Notes: generated by a model from the sequence alone, not told the origin. A stretch of DNA of 64,000 nucleotides from Hofstenia miamia (GCA_004352715.1 SCFE01000039.1:449779-513778), one strand, 5' to 3'. Shown: positions 21,304-32,855, numbered from the stretch's first letter. Program-made: numbers and translations.

Positions 21304-21443
21304 ATGTGACGTTGTTGAAGCAAAGTTGTTTCGACTAATGAAATGGTACCATTTCGAAGTTAAAACAGCGTTGTTTTTTATGCATAAAACAACTACATAA
21401 CAACACAAAACAACGTTGTTTCGACCTTAAATTGTTATCTGGG
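21304..21443. mobile_element. Right end of a palindromic-array DNA element (same family as 55040-55847)
   Basis: Nearly matches 55710-55847: GTTGTTGAAGCAA, ATGAAATGGTACCATTTCGA, AACAACGTTGTTTCGACC and the terminus TTAAATTGTTATCTGGG. The left end and core are missing here, so it is a truncated copy. Confidence 0.75.
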
Positions 21444-21741
21444 ATATTATGTACAAGTAATATGCAAATTTATTATTAATATCAGTAAGTTTCAACATGA
21501 ATTAAAATATTCTACTATTAATATGCTAATTAGTAGTTCAACCACGTGGCTCTTGTTTGTTAACAAAGCAATTATAATCAATCAGCACGGCGCCTTTCCT
21601 CACATCTTTTCACGTAGTTACTTTGTTTACATAGTTCAAAATTAATATGTTTCATTAAGTCAGCTCTATCATGATGAAGAACATAGTATAGAGTTAGTAT
21701 AGGGTTTGGGGTAAGATTTGAGTTAGGGTAGAATTTGCTTA

Positions 21742-22308
21742 AGGTGTGTTTACAGCTTATCAATAATGAAATATAATATTTCGCAATCGTGTGCTCAATT
21801 AGCACAAATTCAGCTGTAAACAGCTGTGAAAGACGATCAATTAATAAAACTAATGAAATCAAAAGAATGCGTAATCGAGCTTATCAATTGCCCTAATACT
21901 GCTGTAAACACTTGAAATACGATCATGTTTCCACAATTGAGACGAAAGACGCGATCAAACCACTTTTGATATTTCGTCTTTCATTCCTTTCATAATAGTC
22001 ATTACGCTAGTGTAAACATTGAATCAAATTATTCATTTGAAACTAGGCATGCAACAGGAAAGATCACGACCCAATTGCTTGAAAAAGGTAAAGAAAAAAC
22101 GCTTCTGTGGGATGTCTCTAATCCCAAATGTTTTAAATTATAAGATTCAAAAGGCATTAGTCATTAGTCAGCTGTAAACGCTGTATCAATGACAAATAAA
22201 AGTGTGATAAACAAGTTCAATTGAGACGCTGTAAACAGCGTATCAACAACAATGCATTCTTCTTAATTTAGAGGTATTATAATTCATTGATAAGCTGTAA
22301 ACCCACCT
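21742..22308. mobile_element. 567-bp Harbinger-like MITE with TTA target duplication
   Basis: Terminal inverted repeats AGGTGTGTTTACAGCTTATC (left) and GATAAGCTGTAAACCCACCT (right), flanked by TTA at 21739-21741 and 22309-22311. The 3-bp TWA duplication suggests PIF/Harbinger. There is no coding capacity. The word GCTGTAAAC or a close variant occurs about six times inside. Confidence 0.75.
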
Positions 22309-22679
22309 TTAAAGTTATGGCTGTGCTTAGGTTTATGTTTGCGGTAGCGATAAGGTTAGATATTGTGAAGTCCCATACTATCAACGATATTTGTATCAGG
22401 GATCGTTAGATTTTAATCGCGATTAATCGTATGAAAAAAATAATTGGCGATAGATTAATCGTAATCTTTGCTGCCAGGAGATTAATAATGGCGATTAATG
22501 GTCGATTAATCTACTTCTGATTTAAAATATTCAAAATACAATATATCAATTGAAAGATATTCAAATTAGAAATATTAACTATTATTGTAATTTGAGATTA
22601 TTTCCTGAAGTCATTTTACTCCGCATGTGCTTGTTAGGGTAAAGAAATTTGAATCTCTAAGTTGAGGGGTAATAAACGA

Positions 22680-22760
22680 TTTGGTAATCAAATAGAGCAT
22701 AACCAGCTTTGCTGAACAGTCTCTCAACCTGATTAGAAGTTGGTGTGATAAAATCAAGGA
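22680..22760 (-). pseudogene. hAT transposase C-terminal dimerisation fragment
   Basis: About 27 codons including NQVERLFSKAGYALFDYQ, the signature of the hATC dimerisation region. The catalytic part is missing. It lies inside the hAT element defined by its ends and 8-bp duplication, on the minus strand. Confidence 0.7.
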
Positions 22761-22815
22761 TCCTTATATATAGAATTAGGCGACATTCGACGCTTCCTAG
22801 GTATGTTAGATGCCT

Positions 22816-23105
22816 AAGGCCACGGTTAGACTAGTCGTGCGCGTTCGATNNNNNNNNNNNNNNNNNNNNNNNNNNNNNNNNNNNNNNNNNNNNNNNNNNN
22901 NNNNNNNNNNNNNNNNNNNNNNNNNNNNNNNNNNNNNNNNNNNNNNNNNNNNNNNNNNNNNNNNNNCCACGGTTAGACTAGTCGTGCGCGTTCGATTTCC
23001 TTGTGATCGTCACATTGCTAATTATCTTGGGTGGTTAGACGAGCGATTCAATCAAAATGTGATAGATCACTTTTGAACCAATCAGTAGTCTAACCATGGC
23101 CTAAT
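22816..23105. mobile_element. Small inverted-repeat element nested in the hAT remnant
   Basis: The left end AGGCCACGGTTAGACTAGT is mirrored by the right end AGTAGTCTAACCATGGCCT. It has no coding content. The interior is interrupted by N, and the left-end sequence is repeated on the far side of the gap. Confidence 0.6.
22850..22966. other. Assembly gap, 117 N, with duplicated flanks
   Basis: The 30 bases before the gap (CCACGGTTAGACTAGTCGTG and on to TTCGAT) recur immediately after it in the same orientation. The gap may be spurious, with overlapping ends left unmerged. Confidence 0.8.
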
Positions 23106-23529
23106 AATCACGCTCCTTTTCTATGTCCGGTGTTAAGATTTTCTTTTGTAAAATATATGACCCAAGAATAGTGGCCATAGAGAAGATCAAACCGAAAATG
23201 ACAACTGAATGCATAAGCATCGACTTAATTAGAATAATCTAGATTAATCGAGCATGCTGTTTACGATTAATCTAATCTACTTGACCAGCACGATAGATTA
23301 ATCCATCCGATTAATCTCGATTAATCGCATTGACGATTAATCATGTTGAATCCCTGATTTGTATTAGCCTATTTCCATTATAATTGATTATCCTTGTCAG
23401 TAACTGTTGCAACGTTTCCTTCATCAGTAGTACCATAAACCCTAAACTGTTATAGTATTTGATACATATTACTGAATGTATCTAATGTATCCGCAAGCAA
23501 TGATAGTGACAAACATAAATGTATTTAGG

Positions 23530-24147
23530 TTTCTCAAGTGCTGATGAATCACTCTAGTGCATCTCCCTATACATGACGTCTGCGTAACACTATACACAGA
23601 ACTCTGTCACGCTGTAATTCAAATTAGATTGCTTCTTGCAACGACGCCAGTGTAAACAAATGATAGATAAATTAAACATTAAATTTGTGTTCCCTATTTG
23701 TAATTATAAATACTAATATGAGAATTAGATAACATATAATTATTTCTCTCTTCTTTGATCATTGGTGCGATACAAAAAATACCTTTCATCAAACAAGAAG
23801 GTATTAGAGTAACTATAATTTAAACGTGAATTAAATAATGTATAGGCTTAGCCTATACATTATTAATAAATTCCAATTTCAAACAAAGTTTAACAATCTC
23901 TCATTTCTGTAGCATTTTCAGATTCCATTTGCATACTTAGTTTAGGTATTATTCGTAGCAATCATTAATTACAAAAAGTAGTATTGTCATCAATCGATCT
24001 TTCTATAGACACCATAAATTTCCATAACCAAAGTCGCCACCACCATTGCGAAGTAGAAATTTATAGCGACTTATTTTCATTAGTGAATCCAATTAATTAA
24101 ATGCAATTAAGTAATCACTGAACTCCGATAAAAGTGTATTGCAGCAC
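23530..24147. repeat. Dispersed repeat, partner at 52780-53370
   Basis: Shares scattered but collinear blocks with 52780-53370: GATGAATCACTCT, TTCTTTGATCATTGGTG versus CCTTCGATCATTGGTG, and TGAACTCCGATAAAAGTGTATTG versus TGAACTCTGATAAATGTTTATTG. No coding sequence. The DNA element at 24148 interrupts this repeat. Confidence 0.5.
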
Positions 24148-24754
24148 AGGAAACAACCATTATTGGTCCAATAGTAGCTCACTACAGGCACCCCTGGCTA
24201 ATAATGGCCATTCATTTGCCAACCATATCCAACAAAAATTTTTGCTGAGGCTCATTTGTTCTTATTTTTTGGCACTTTGAGCCTTAAATTGTTCTTATTT
24301 TGTTATTTTTTTCTAAGGTAAAAAACAAGTTTTGGCTATTTACTTTACTATTTAGAGGATTTTAGATGCCACTGACTCTTTTTGCTATAACTACTTTATA
24401 TTTTTATTATCCTTTTGTTTGATTCTCTTAAGTTTAGTATTTTTAAACCTTTGGAACTGTAAATAAGTATTCTTTTATTCATTGAAAAAATCAAAACAAA
24501 AAACTACTTTTTTAATACTTTCAGCTTCACTACTGTTCTTAAATTGTTCTTATTTTTTGGCAATTTTGAGCCTATTTGTTCTTATAAAAAAAGTGTGTGC
24601 ATTACATTAAAGCTTGATTTTAATTTTCAAAAAGTATTATTTATCAGTTTTTTATAGCCATTAGTGGTCCGAAAATGGTTCATTAATGGCATTGATGGAT
24701 CGATTATCTGCCATCTAGCAAACAAATATGAACTATATATTTTATAATTATGAC

Positions 24755-25183
24755 CAGGGACGGAAAACCGCTATAATTCCGCCGAAAAGAGAGCCAAAAA
24801 GGACGAAAATCTTAATTGATCTGGCAGAAACGGGCAACCCAGTTGTTGAGGTCGAACTAGAAAAATTTCGAAAGTTACTTGAAAAGAATAAGGGACTCAA
24901 TATGGTGGTGAAGAAGGGGAAAATATTTGCGATCCTACGGAAATACAGATATTTAGTTTTATCCAGTGTACACCGGTGGACGTCAAAAGTTTTTTTCTTT
25001 CTTGAATTCGTTATCGCTGATCGGCCAAATATGTTAGAAGAAACTTTAAAGAAGCTTATTTTCATTAAATATAATCATAATTTGTAGTGTTAATGAAAAT
25101 TAAGTGCTCCGCCGAAAATACAGTTTTTGCGCAAAAATCGGCAGACGAAAGTGCGACTTTTCCACCGAAAATTAAGGTCCCTG
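24755..25183. mobile_element. 429-bp hAT MITE with 8-bp target duplication
   Basis: Ends CAGGGACGGAAAAC and, in complement, CAGGGACCTTAATTTTCGG, flanked by ATTATGAC at 24747-24754 and 25184-25191. TTCGGCGGA/TCCGCCGAAA words occur near both ends. An open frame runs across it (24728-25087, 119 codons) with a Lys/Glu-rich middle part, but it begins outside the element and matches nothing I know, so I do not call a gene. Confidence 0.85.
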
Positions 25184-25861
25184 ATTATGACAGATTAAAT
25201 TAAATTTTCATAACGAATGAATTTACTTAACCTTTAGTAATTGATAGCACAATTGATTATGCCAGCGCTTGTTTTTATGAACACTTTATAATGAATTCAA
25301 TGGTTTGTAGCAATGTGTTCCATCTTAAGGACAATGAACGCGTTCGCAGGTTGAAAACGTTGACAATTTTGCGTTCACTGGAAAATATATTGCAATCGCG
25401 GGTGCCAATAGTTTTTTAATAACTATTTTAAATTCCGTACATTGGGAGCAATTGAGCTAAACTGCCCATTTACCAATTAAATTCAACAACTGCATTCGCA
25501 GGGTTAATATTTTTCATTTAATACTTTGCAAAGTTAGAATGCAGAACGATTTCAGTTACGCATCTTTTATCTATGCAGAATGAATCAGTGAATCACACAC
25601 GTGAATACAGTTTATCAAATTCAGTTTACCCCATTGATTCATACGAATATAGTGTGCACTGCAATTCAAACTCAGTGCACACGGATTTTGCCCACAAACG
25701 CCCTCAATATGCTATACACACTTCCAACTGTACCATCAACTCAAATTAATTATACCAAGTTACGAATTACAATTCCTAATATAACATTGGCCATAATCAG
25801 TGTACTACCGGTTGATGACATCAGTGGGCCATTTGTGGACCATTAGTGGTATCAGTGGCAA

Positions 25862-26355
25862 CCTTAGTAATGAATAACCAATGAGCAGATGGTTGTAAAT
25901 AAAACTCACTTCATTATTTTGATTCCTAGTTCCTCTTAATATAACAAAAGGAATTGTGAAAAGATGTTTTTGTACTTATAAATTTGTTGAGAATTATGAT
26001 ATATCTGTTAAACATATTTTATTTAAGTAATTTATTCTTGAATATTTGGACACCTTGAAATTAAGCGTTATATAAAAAAGCTACAATTGAGCAGAAGAGA
26101 TTTTTCACAACTTAAATAGTATTATTTCAAAATTGTACCTAATTTTAAAATTCAAAATTTTTGTTAAATTTGGCAGATTTTTATGCTTATTGTTATCATT
26201 TATAAACAAGACAATTTTTCAAATTTCTACCAAATGTCTAAATTAAAGATATGCTTCTGTTCTTTGTTGGGTTTGTGTTTGTTTAAACAGCAATGTTTGA
26301 ACTGCTTTGCAATATATAATTGTTGTTCTACATGTAAAAGTTAATGCTTTAGTAT
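25862..26355. repeat. Core module shared with the element at 55040
   Basis: Collinear with 55130-55632: starts TTAGTAATGAATAACCAATGAGCAG, passes through AATATTTGGACACCTTGA and TTTGGCAGATTTTTATGC, and ends with TTGTTTAAACAGCAATGTTTGAACTGCTT. It is non-coding. See the 55040 element for the alternative ends. Confidence 0.75.
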
Positions 26356-26550
26356 TAAAAACCCACTGTTTGCCAACAATGGACCGTTATTGGTCCAACA
26401 ATGGCCCACTATCTTAAAATCAGTGGCCCAATAATGGATGATGGTAGGCAAACATTGATAGGCCAATAATAGGCCAGCGGTCATTTACCACCAATGGCGA
26501 ATAATGGCACCAAAATGGCCCATTAGTGGACCAATAATGGAATGTTTCCT

Positions 26551-27502
26551 AGGAGCTTAGTTTGTCATTATGACAATTTCTGGTATACTATAAAATTACT
26601 AAAATCACTTTTAGGACTTTGACTACAATTTTCCCTAATCACATGATTGATTACAAATTTCAATTTCTGTTTTCGCTTGCTTTGTCCAAAAGCCAAGTGA
26701 TTGACTTCTAGCCGAGCTATTTTTTGCTGTAATTCTTTTTGACCTGTATTTATAAAACTTGATCATAAATAAATATCGTACAAATAAAATTACACTGAAT
26801 AAAATTTCTATTGTTTTGCACCATTATCACCTTAGGTGGGGCTAACAAGAATGCATTTACATTCGCTTTCTGTTACAGTATATGATTGGAGTTAAGGTTG
26901 TGGTTTTTTGGTATTGTTTGGGTTAGGGCTAGATAAAGCAAAACTACCTGAAATTCAAGCTCTTTTTGTAACTTGTTAACAGGTATGATTCTATTCTTTT
27001 TTAAATGTATTAAGCTTGTTTATCAAATTAACAGTGCGTGATTAATATAATGATACCAGTAAACACATCTTTGGGATTATGTATTGTTTCATATAAATTA
27101 TGACATAAAATTCAATTAAGATATTAATATCTATAAATGAGTTTAATAAATTAATATCTAATTTTTGGATTTCTTTAATAATCAAACTATAATTGGTATT
27201 TGCAAATGAATATATCAGATTATCTCCAAAAGCAGTTTAACTTTAAAATGGGAAAATGGCGTTTTGATACTTTGTATTGTGGATTCTACATAATGCAATC
27301 AATAGAATTATGATTACCATTAGTTGCAAAAAGCAAATTAAATGTATTTCTCAATTTAAAAGCTGGAATATTTAATATTTGATAAGATTCAGTTCAATAA
27401 ATATATCTAAAAATTGATTTTCATGCAGATTTCTAGAAGAAAAATTGTTCCAATCCACAACTGGTAAGTTAATATCACCCACTACATAGATTTCATTGTT
27501 TA
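26551..27502. other. Intergenic, nothing recognised
   Basis: AT-rich sequence between a DNA element and the 3' end of the LINE. I see no open frames with domain similarity, no clear repeats and no RNA gene. Confidence 0.4.
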
Positions 27503-29742
27503 TATAAATAAATAATAATAATAAATAAATGTATATTCTTATAAAGCGCATAACTTTTTACACAAAAAACTCAAATGCGCTATTTACAATACTAAACAAT
27601 AATCGAATTAAGTTGCTCTCTAAATAAATAATGCTTTAGTTTCTTCTTAAAGACTTCAACACTAGTGATGATCTTAATTTCATTAGGCACCATATTAAAT
27701 AGGAATGGACCGCAGATGGAAAATGAATGATCTGTCAATACTTTATTTATTCTAGGTATAACAAGTAGATTGTCTGAAGATGATCATGTCCTGGAATTTG
27801 ATGTCTCTAAAAGTTCACTGAGGTAGGATGGTCCCATGCCATGTAAGCACTTCCAAACGATTAGACATATTTTATATCTAATTCTGAATTTAACTTTCAA
27901 CCAGAGTAGTTCAACTAATGCGGTGTAATAGCTTCAAGGTAACCCAAATTAAATATTAAGCGAACACACCGATTTTGAATAATTTGCAGCTTGTGACTTT
28001 GATACTCTGGGATTCCATAAAGCAGACTATTGAAAGAATTAATTCTGGATAAGACTAATACTTGCAGAATATTCTTCACATTCGATATACACAGATATTT
28101 GNTTGCTCTCTAAATAAATAATGCTTTAGTTTCTTCTTAAAGACTTCAACACTAGTGATGATCTTAATTTCATTAGGCACCATATTAAATAGGAATGGAC
28201 CGCAGATGGAAAATGAATGATCTGTCAATACTTTATTTATTCTAGGTATAACAAGTAGATTGTCTGAAGATGATCATGTCCTGGAATTTGATGTCTCTAA
28301 AAGTTCACTGAGGTAGGATGGTCCCATGCCATGTAAGCACTTCCAAACTATTAGACATATTTTATATCTAATTCTGAATTTAACTTTCAACCAGAGTAGT
28401 TCAACTAATGCGGTGTAATAGCTTCAAGGTAACCCAAATTAAATATTAAGCGAACACACCGATTTTGAATAATTTGCAGCTTGTGACTTTGATACTCTGG
28501 GATTCCATAAAGCAGACTATTGAAAGAATTAATTCTGGATAAGACTAATACTTGCAGAATATTCTTCACATTCGATATACACAGATATTTGCGAATTTTT
28601 CTAATATTTCTAAGAACATAATTTGTCGAGGTGATATTTGAGTTTACCTGTGGTCTCATTGAAAGATTTTTATCAAAAATACAGCCAAGGTTTCAAATGG
28701 GGGTTAAAAATTTCTTTGAATCAATACTATCATGCTCCTTTAATTCAAAACACCATATTTTTGTTTTTACTTCATTGAGTAACTGAAATGTAGAGTTCAT
28801 TTTGAGTGATTATTGTGATGTGATGTTCTTGATTGATTGGAGTGCTAAGTTCAGATCCTTCCGTACACACGAAATATATATCTGGGTGTCATCTGCAAAC
28901 ATGTGTTGGGATATCCCTTTCTCAGAGAGAAAAAAACTAATGAAAGAATTGTAGACTAGAAATAATATAGGGCCAAGTACTGTGCCCTGGGGTACCCCGC
29001 ATGAGATAAGTTCTGTACTAGAGCATTCATTTCCAACTTGAACATATTGTCTCCGATTGAATAAGTTAAGTAGTGAACCATTTATTCCAATTTTTTGGAG
29101 TATCCTTAATATTAGTACATGACTAATAGTGTCAAAAGCAGCTGTCTGGTCTAATAAAGACAAGACGATACAGTCACCTCGGTCAAGTAGGAGAAGAATG
29201 TCATTTTTGACACGAAGAAGAGCAGTTTCCACAGATCGGCTAGCCCTGTAGCCAGATTGGTATTTTGGAAGCAATCTATTTGATTCTAAAAATGGAATGA
29301 ATTGTTTCGCTGCAGATTTTTCAATTAATTTAGAAAGAAATGATAGGTTCGCTACTGGTCGATAGTTAGAGTGCTGACTGACGTCCACTGTCTTTTTCTT
29401 CAATATAGGTCGAATTAGGGATGTCTTCAAGCAATCAGGGAAAGTAATTAACGATAGATTAACCAAATAAGTTAAATAAGGGAGTATTCCATTAAGAACT
29501 TCTTCATGCTTCAATATATTTGTCAATATAGGATCAAGTTCACATGTTGCATTACACATAGACATAATAGTTTCACGTAATTCTAGTGTTGATAACGTTT
29601 TAAATTGGGACATGGTTTCAGTTGACGCAGGACATGATCTTATAACATCATCCACTATCCGAGAAGAGCTCAATTGAAAGCTGCGATATGTATTTGTTAT
29701 TTTTCCTAGGAAATAAGCCTGGAAGGAATGTGCATTGGGCAT
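27503..29742 (-). pseudogene. CR1/L2-like LINE: reverse transcriptase and C-terminal tail
   Basis: Minus strand. RT begins near 29400 with the SNYRPVANLSFLSKLIEK block (about 29375-29320), then AAFDTISH (first catalytic Asp, about 29130), GVPQGTVLGPILF (about 28990) and FADDTQIYI (catalytic Asp pair, about 28885). The tail carries NSLLYGIPEYQ and LQIIQNRCVRLIF (28510-28430) and the LINE end block continues to about 27620. The element ends near 27503 with GCGCTTTATAAGAATATACA and an ATT-rich tail, the kind of 3' end seen in CR1/L2 LINEs. There are stops at 28405 and between 28660 and 28800. Part of the tail is present twice because of a false duplication (27613-28591). Encoded on the same strand as the endonuclease and ORF1 upstream. 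Confidence 0.9.
27613..28591. repeat. Near-identical 489-bp tandem copies separated by a single N
   Basis: 27613-28101 equals 28103-28591 apart from one base (G versus T near 27869/28359), with N at 28102. Both copies encode the same piece of LINE tail. Best explained as an unmerged overlap of contig ends or two haplotypes, not a biological duplication. Confidence 0.9.
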
Positions 29743-30147
29743 TTGGTTGACTATCTCAGTCTTCTATTAAGCTCAGATACCAACTTAAACAATTTCTTTG
29801 AATCATTTGATGTCTCTAAAAATCTCCTTGAGTAGTAATTTAATTGTTTCCTTTTACATAATTGCACTACTTTATTTCGAAGCTCTTTGAAAGATGCTAG
29901 AGAATCCGGAGTTGGCTGCGCATATGAAAACGTTCGGCCTTTCGCCGTTGTGCACGTAGTTGTTTTACTTCTCCATCAAACCATTTAGGTTTCCCTACCT
30001 TTATATTAAGAGTTTTCATTGGAATATGTCTTTGCAAAATACCACTTAGAGCAGAATTATAATTCATTGCCATATTATTTGACGAAAAATTGTGGTTAAG
30101 TAAGCTATCTAGCCGTGTACTTATATCATTAGAGAAATCGGATAAAT
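29743..30147 (-). pseudogene. LINE linker between endonuclease and RT
   Basis: Continues the ORF2 reading with several stops: a Lys/Arg-rich KWFDGEVKQLRAQRRKAER block near 29985-29930, typical of the region between the endonuclease and RT in CR1/Jockey-group LINEs. No independent gene. Confidence 0.65.
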
Positions 30148-31218
30148 TTAATTGAGACCATTTTCTTCTACGAATGATGCCTTGATTCTAGTTTGTTTAA
30201 CTTGATAAAGGCCAAAGAAGACTGGGACATGATCAGGAAAGTCGTACGAATTATCTACAAAAATGTTCTTAATAATGTTGTCTTCATCTTTGGGTATGAG
30301 AAGGTCTATAATATTTCCTCCAATATGCGTAGCAGACCTTACATGTTGTGTCAATAAATGATTGTCTAGACACTAAATAAATTTACTTGTTAATTGATTC
30401 TCTGGACTATTCATATGCAAATTAAAATCCCCTAATATGAGTATAGAATAATTTATAAGAAATGTGTCATCAAGGTAATTCTCAAATTCTTTAATAAATC
30501 CCGTTGTATTCGGAGGGCGATAAATTAGGAAGAATTCAATAGTCTGATTGAAGAATTCTTATGTCATTAAGCATGACTCAAATGTAGAATACAAACTACG
30601 CTTCGAGAAATTTGGCTTTAGACTTAATTTGTATAAGAAACCAATTCCGCCCCCACGACTTTTACGAGGCACACTCATAAAACCATACCCCATAGGGCAA
30701 AGCAAATTTTCGGAGAATACATCACTTGGCAAGAGCCATGTTTCGGTAATAAAACATATATCAATGTTCCTTTCAAGAACTAGTTCTGAAATGTAAATTT
30801 CCTTATTGTTTACTGACCAAGGGTTTATCAAAACACAATTCAAGTTATCTCCATTAATAGAAAAACTTACATTTTGAGGGAGTCAATCTGTCATTGAAAC
30901 CAATTTTCCTTGATATTTGAGTTCAAGACCACGAANCCACGACTTTCACGGGGCACACTCATAAAACCATACCCCATAGGGCAAAGCAAATTTTCGGAGA
31001 GTACATCACTTGGCAAGAGCCATGTTTTGGTAATAAAACATATATCAATGTTCCTTTCAAGAACTAGTTCTGAAATGTAAAATTCCTTATTGTTTCCTGA
31101 CCAAGGGTTAATCAAAACACAATTCAAGTTATCTCCATTAATAGAAAAACTTACATTTTGAGGGAGTCAATCTGTCATTGAAACCAATTTTCCTTGATAT
31201 TTGAGTCAAGACCACGAA
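30148..31218 (-). pseudogene. LINE apurinic-type endonuclease domain (ORF2 N-terminus), partly duplicated by assembly
   Basis: Minus strand. Starts MNCVLINPWSVNNKE at 30843 (INARSLxNK-type start), FITETWL near 30750, RGGGIGFLYK near 30650, then a YRPP block near 30515, ILGDFN near 30435 and DFPDHVPVFF near 30235. These correspond to the N, ET, GDFN and final DH motifs of APE-like endonucleases that nick target DNA. The 283-bp start is present twice around N 30936 (30653-30935 and 30937-31218). Interrupted by stops. Confidence 0.85.
30653..31218. repeat. ~283-bp tandem copies around a single N
   Basis: 30653-30935 and 30937-31218 are near-identical, with a few substitutions and a one-base indel, separated by N 30936. 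This is the same signature as the copies at 28102, so probably a false duplication. Confidence 0.9.
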
Positions 31219-31235
31219 TCTTCAACTCATTTTTG

Positions 31236-31976
31236 TCACATCCATTTTGTATCATAGTCCATCTTTTGTGAAGAAGGGCTTTCAATTTTCTGTTGGTCCT
31301 TGTTCAGAGCTCGACTTATATAGATTCCTTTAACATTATACACCTTCAGCTTATGTAACTTGCTAAGAATTTTCCAAGCATCCCATGCTGAACGAAATTT
31401 TACTACAACAGTTCTTGTGCAATTCTCATAAAATTTACCTAAGCAATAGAAGTCTTCTACATCAATTAGTTCTTCTCCAATGTAGCTGAAAATATTTCGA
31501 ATGTCACACATTTCTAATTCAAGTCTTTGAGATTTAGTTAATGCTGTTTGTTCTTTTATCCCTCATACACGTATGCAGTTCAGGTATTCTTCAGTATCAG
31601 CCTTAGCAGATGGAATTCCAACACTTTTTGGGGGACCTGAATTCAGTTGGAACTTCTTGATTTTGGATATATGCTCCATCATTTCCTTTTGAAAATTTGG
31701 AATCTTTTCTTCAATCTGTCTTTGCTCATCTATAAATTTACTGGCAACCATAGATAATTGTTCTTCTATTCTTAAGGATGAGCATATATTACATATCCAC
31801 CCGAATTTACCATAGACAGGCCTTTCTGAAATCTTCGTGATACAGGAAAACGCAGATTTTGTCAATCCAATGCATGAAGCATGAACAGTGTTATCACATT
31901 TAATACACACTAGTGCATTGTTTATCATTGTCTCAAGAGCACAACTTAAACACGACCAACCACCAGTCAACATCAT
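31236..31976 (-). pseudogene. LINE ORF1 with PHD-type zinc finger and RRM-like domain
   Basis: Minus strand, starts MMLTGGWSCLSCALET at 31976. Cysteines and His in C-X2-C, C-X2-C, H-X2-C and C-X2-C spacing over the first ~65 residues form a PHD-like finger, followed by a coiled-coil-like Glu/Lys/Gln region (EEQLSMVASKFIDEQRQIEE). After an in-frame TGA at about 31563 a second part reads DIRNIFSYIGEELIDVEDFY and GKFYENCTRTVVVKF, an RRM-like nucleic-acid-binding fold as in CR1-type ORF1 proteins. It probably packages LINE RNA. A second copy lies at 42609-43043. Confidence 0.8.
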
Positions 31977-31984
31977 TGTTGAAG

Positions 31985-32637
31985 ACTTTGAATTCCTTAA
32001 AGTGCTTTAATTTGTAACAATTGGCAAGAATAAGCTGATTCGACCATTCACATCCAACATCAACAATTAATTTAGCATTGGAGTTAGCTTTAGTTTTACC
32101 AATTTGAAACATGTTTCTAATGCTTGCTTTATCAATTTGTAAATAGTTAAATATATTGATAATGTTTGAAAAATCTGATTGAAGTTGAGCATGCCTAGAG
32201 TGTGTATTGTTTTCAGGAATACCACTAATAATAATGTAAAGTTCATTAGAGCTTACTTAAGAAAATGAAGAATTATTAAATGATTTTAGGCTTTCAGTGG
32301 TTGAATTAAGACATGTATTCATAATTTCTATGTTTTTAGAAATTTCTGATATTTTTTCATTAATCTCGAAGCTTTGACTAATGGATTTTGATTGCTTGGA
32401 TGAAGTGAAGAAATTAATTTTGCACTTATTGTCGATACATTTAGTGCAAAATACAAGAAAATGCTCATGATATTGTAAGATCACTTCAATACAAGATTGA
32501 GAAAAACCACTACATTTTATATTTAAATGATAAGATGTATCACAACTTGTACAAGTAAATTTGATAGCTTCATTAGATACAGAACAGCTTGAACATTTTA
32601 GATCAGAGCTTTTCAACACAACATTGACATTAGACAT
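31985..32637 (-). pseudogene. Second LINE ORF1-like protein (PHD-like plus RRM-like), different family
   Basis: Minus strand, starts MSNVNVVLKSSDLKCSSCS at 32637. It has C-X2-C, C-X2-C, H and C-X2-C pairs, then a helical region, a stop near 32257, and an in-phase continuation YIIISGIPENN...IGKTKANSNAKLIVDV that looks like the RRM-like domain of LINE ORF1. Its reading runs right into the ATG of the next ORF1 at 31976. Only distantly similar to that ORF1. Confidence 0.65.
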
Positions 32638-32855
32638 TATGTAGTAGAAATATATATATTGAGATGTTCCGTTATTTGGTCATGTAATAATCCCTTGAGC
32701 AATTTGATTATTGAGGAAGTTATTGAGGTTGATCAGTAATTTCTGGCATTTTTCAACATTTGACAAAATTTTATCCAGCAAAGAAGTTTAATGTAAGAAA
32801 ATTACATTTACAATCTCAAAAATTGGCAATTTTTTCAATTTTCTCAACTTTTTAA
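32638..32855. other. Short AT-rich stretch between ORF1-like gene and piggyBac remnant
   Basis: Nothing recognised. It may be the 5' untranslated part of the LINE whose ORF1 starts at 32637. Confidence 0.3.

Larger units (their letters stand above)
22397..23356. mobile_element. hAT DNA transposon remnant with 8-bp target duplication
   Basis: Ends CAGGGATCG and GAATCCCTG, flanked by the 8-bp duplication ATTTGTAT at 22389-22396 and 23357-23364. Both subterminal regions are packed with GATTAATCG/CGATTAATC words. On the minus strand near 22680-22755 a fragment reads PTSNQVERLFSKAGYAL, the hAT C-terminal dimerisation motif (ERxFSxAG), followed by a stop. The element carries a nested small element and a 117-N gap. 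Confidence 0.85.
24148..26550. mobile_element. 2.4-kb DNA element with CCATTATTGG-type terminal arrays
   Basis: Ends AGGAAACAACCATTATTGGTCC (left) and, in complement, AGGAAACATTCCATTATTGG. Arrays of CCATTATTGG, GGCCCATTAGTGG and similar words lie at both ends (24150-24230, 26360-26545) and internally (24658-24705, 25795-25860). Direct repeats GTTCTTATTTTTTGGCA occur near 24255 and 24545. Its core at 25862-26355 matches the core of the element at 55040-55847, which has entirely different ends. A hAT MITE is nested at 24755. No transposase is recognised and no clear target duplication was found. Confidence 0.6.
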
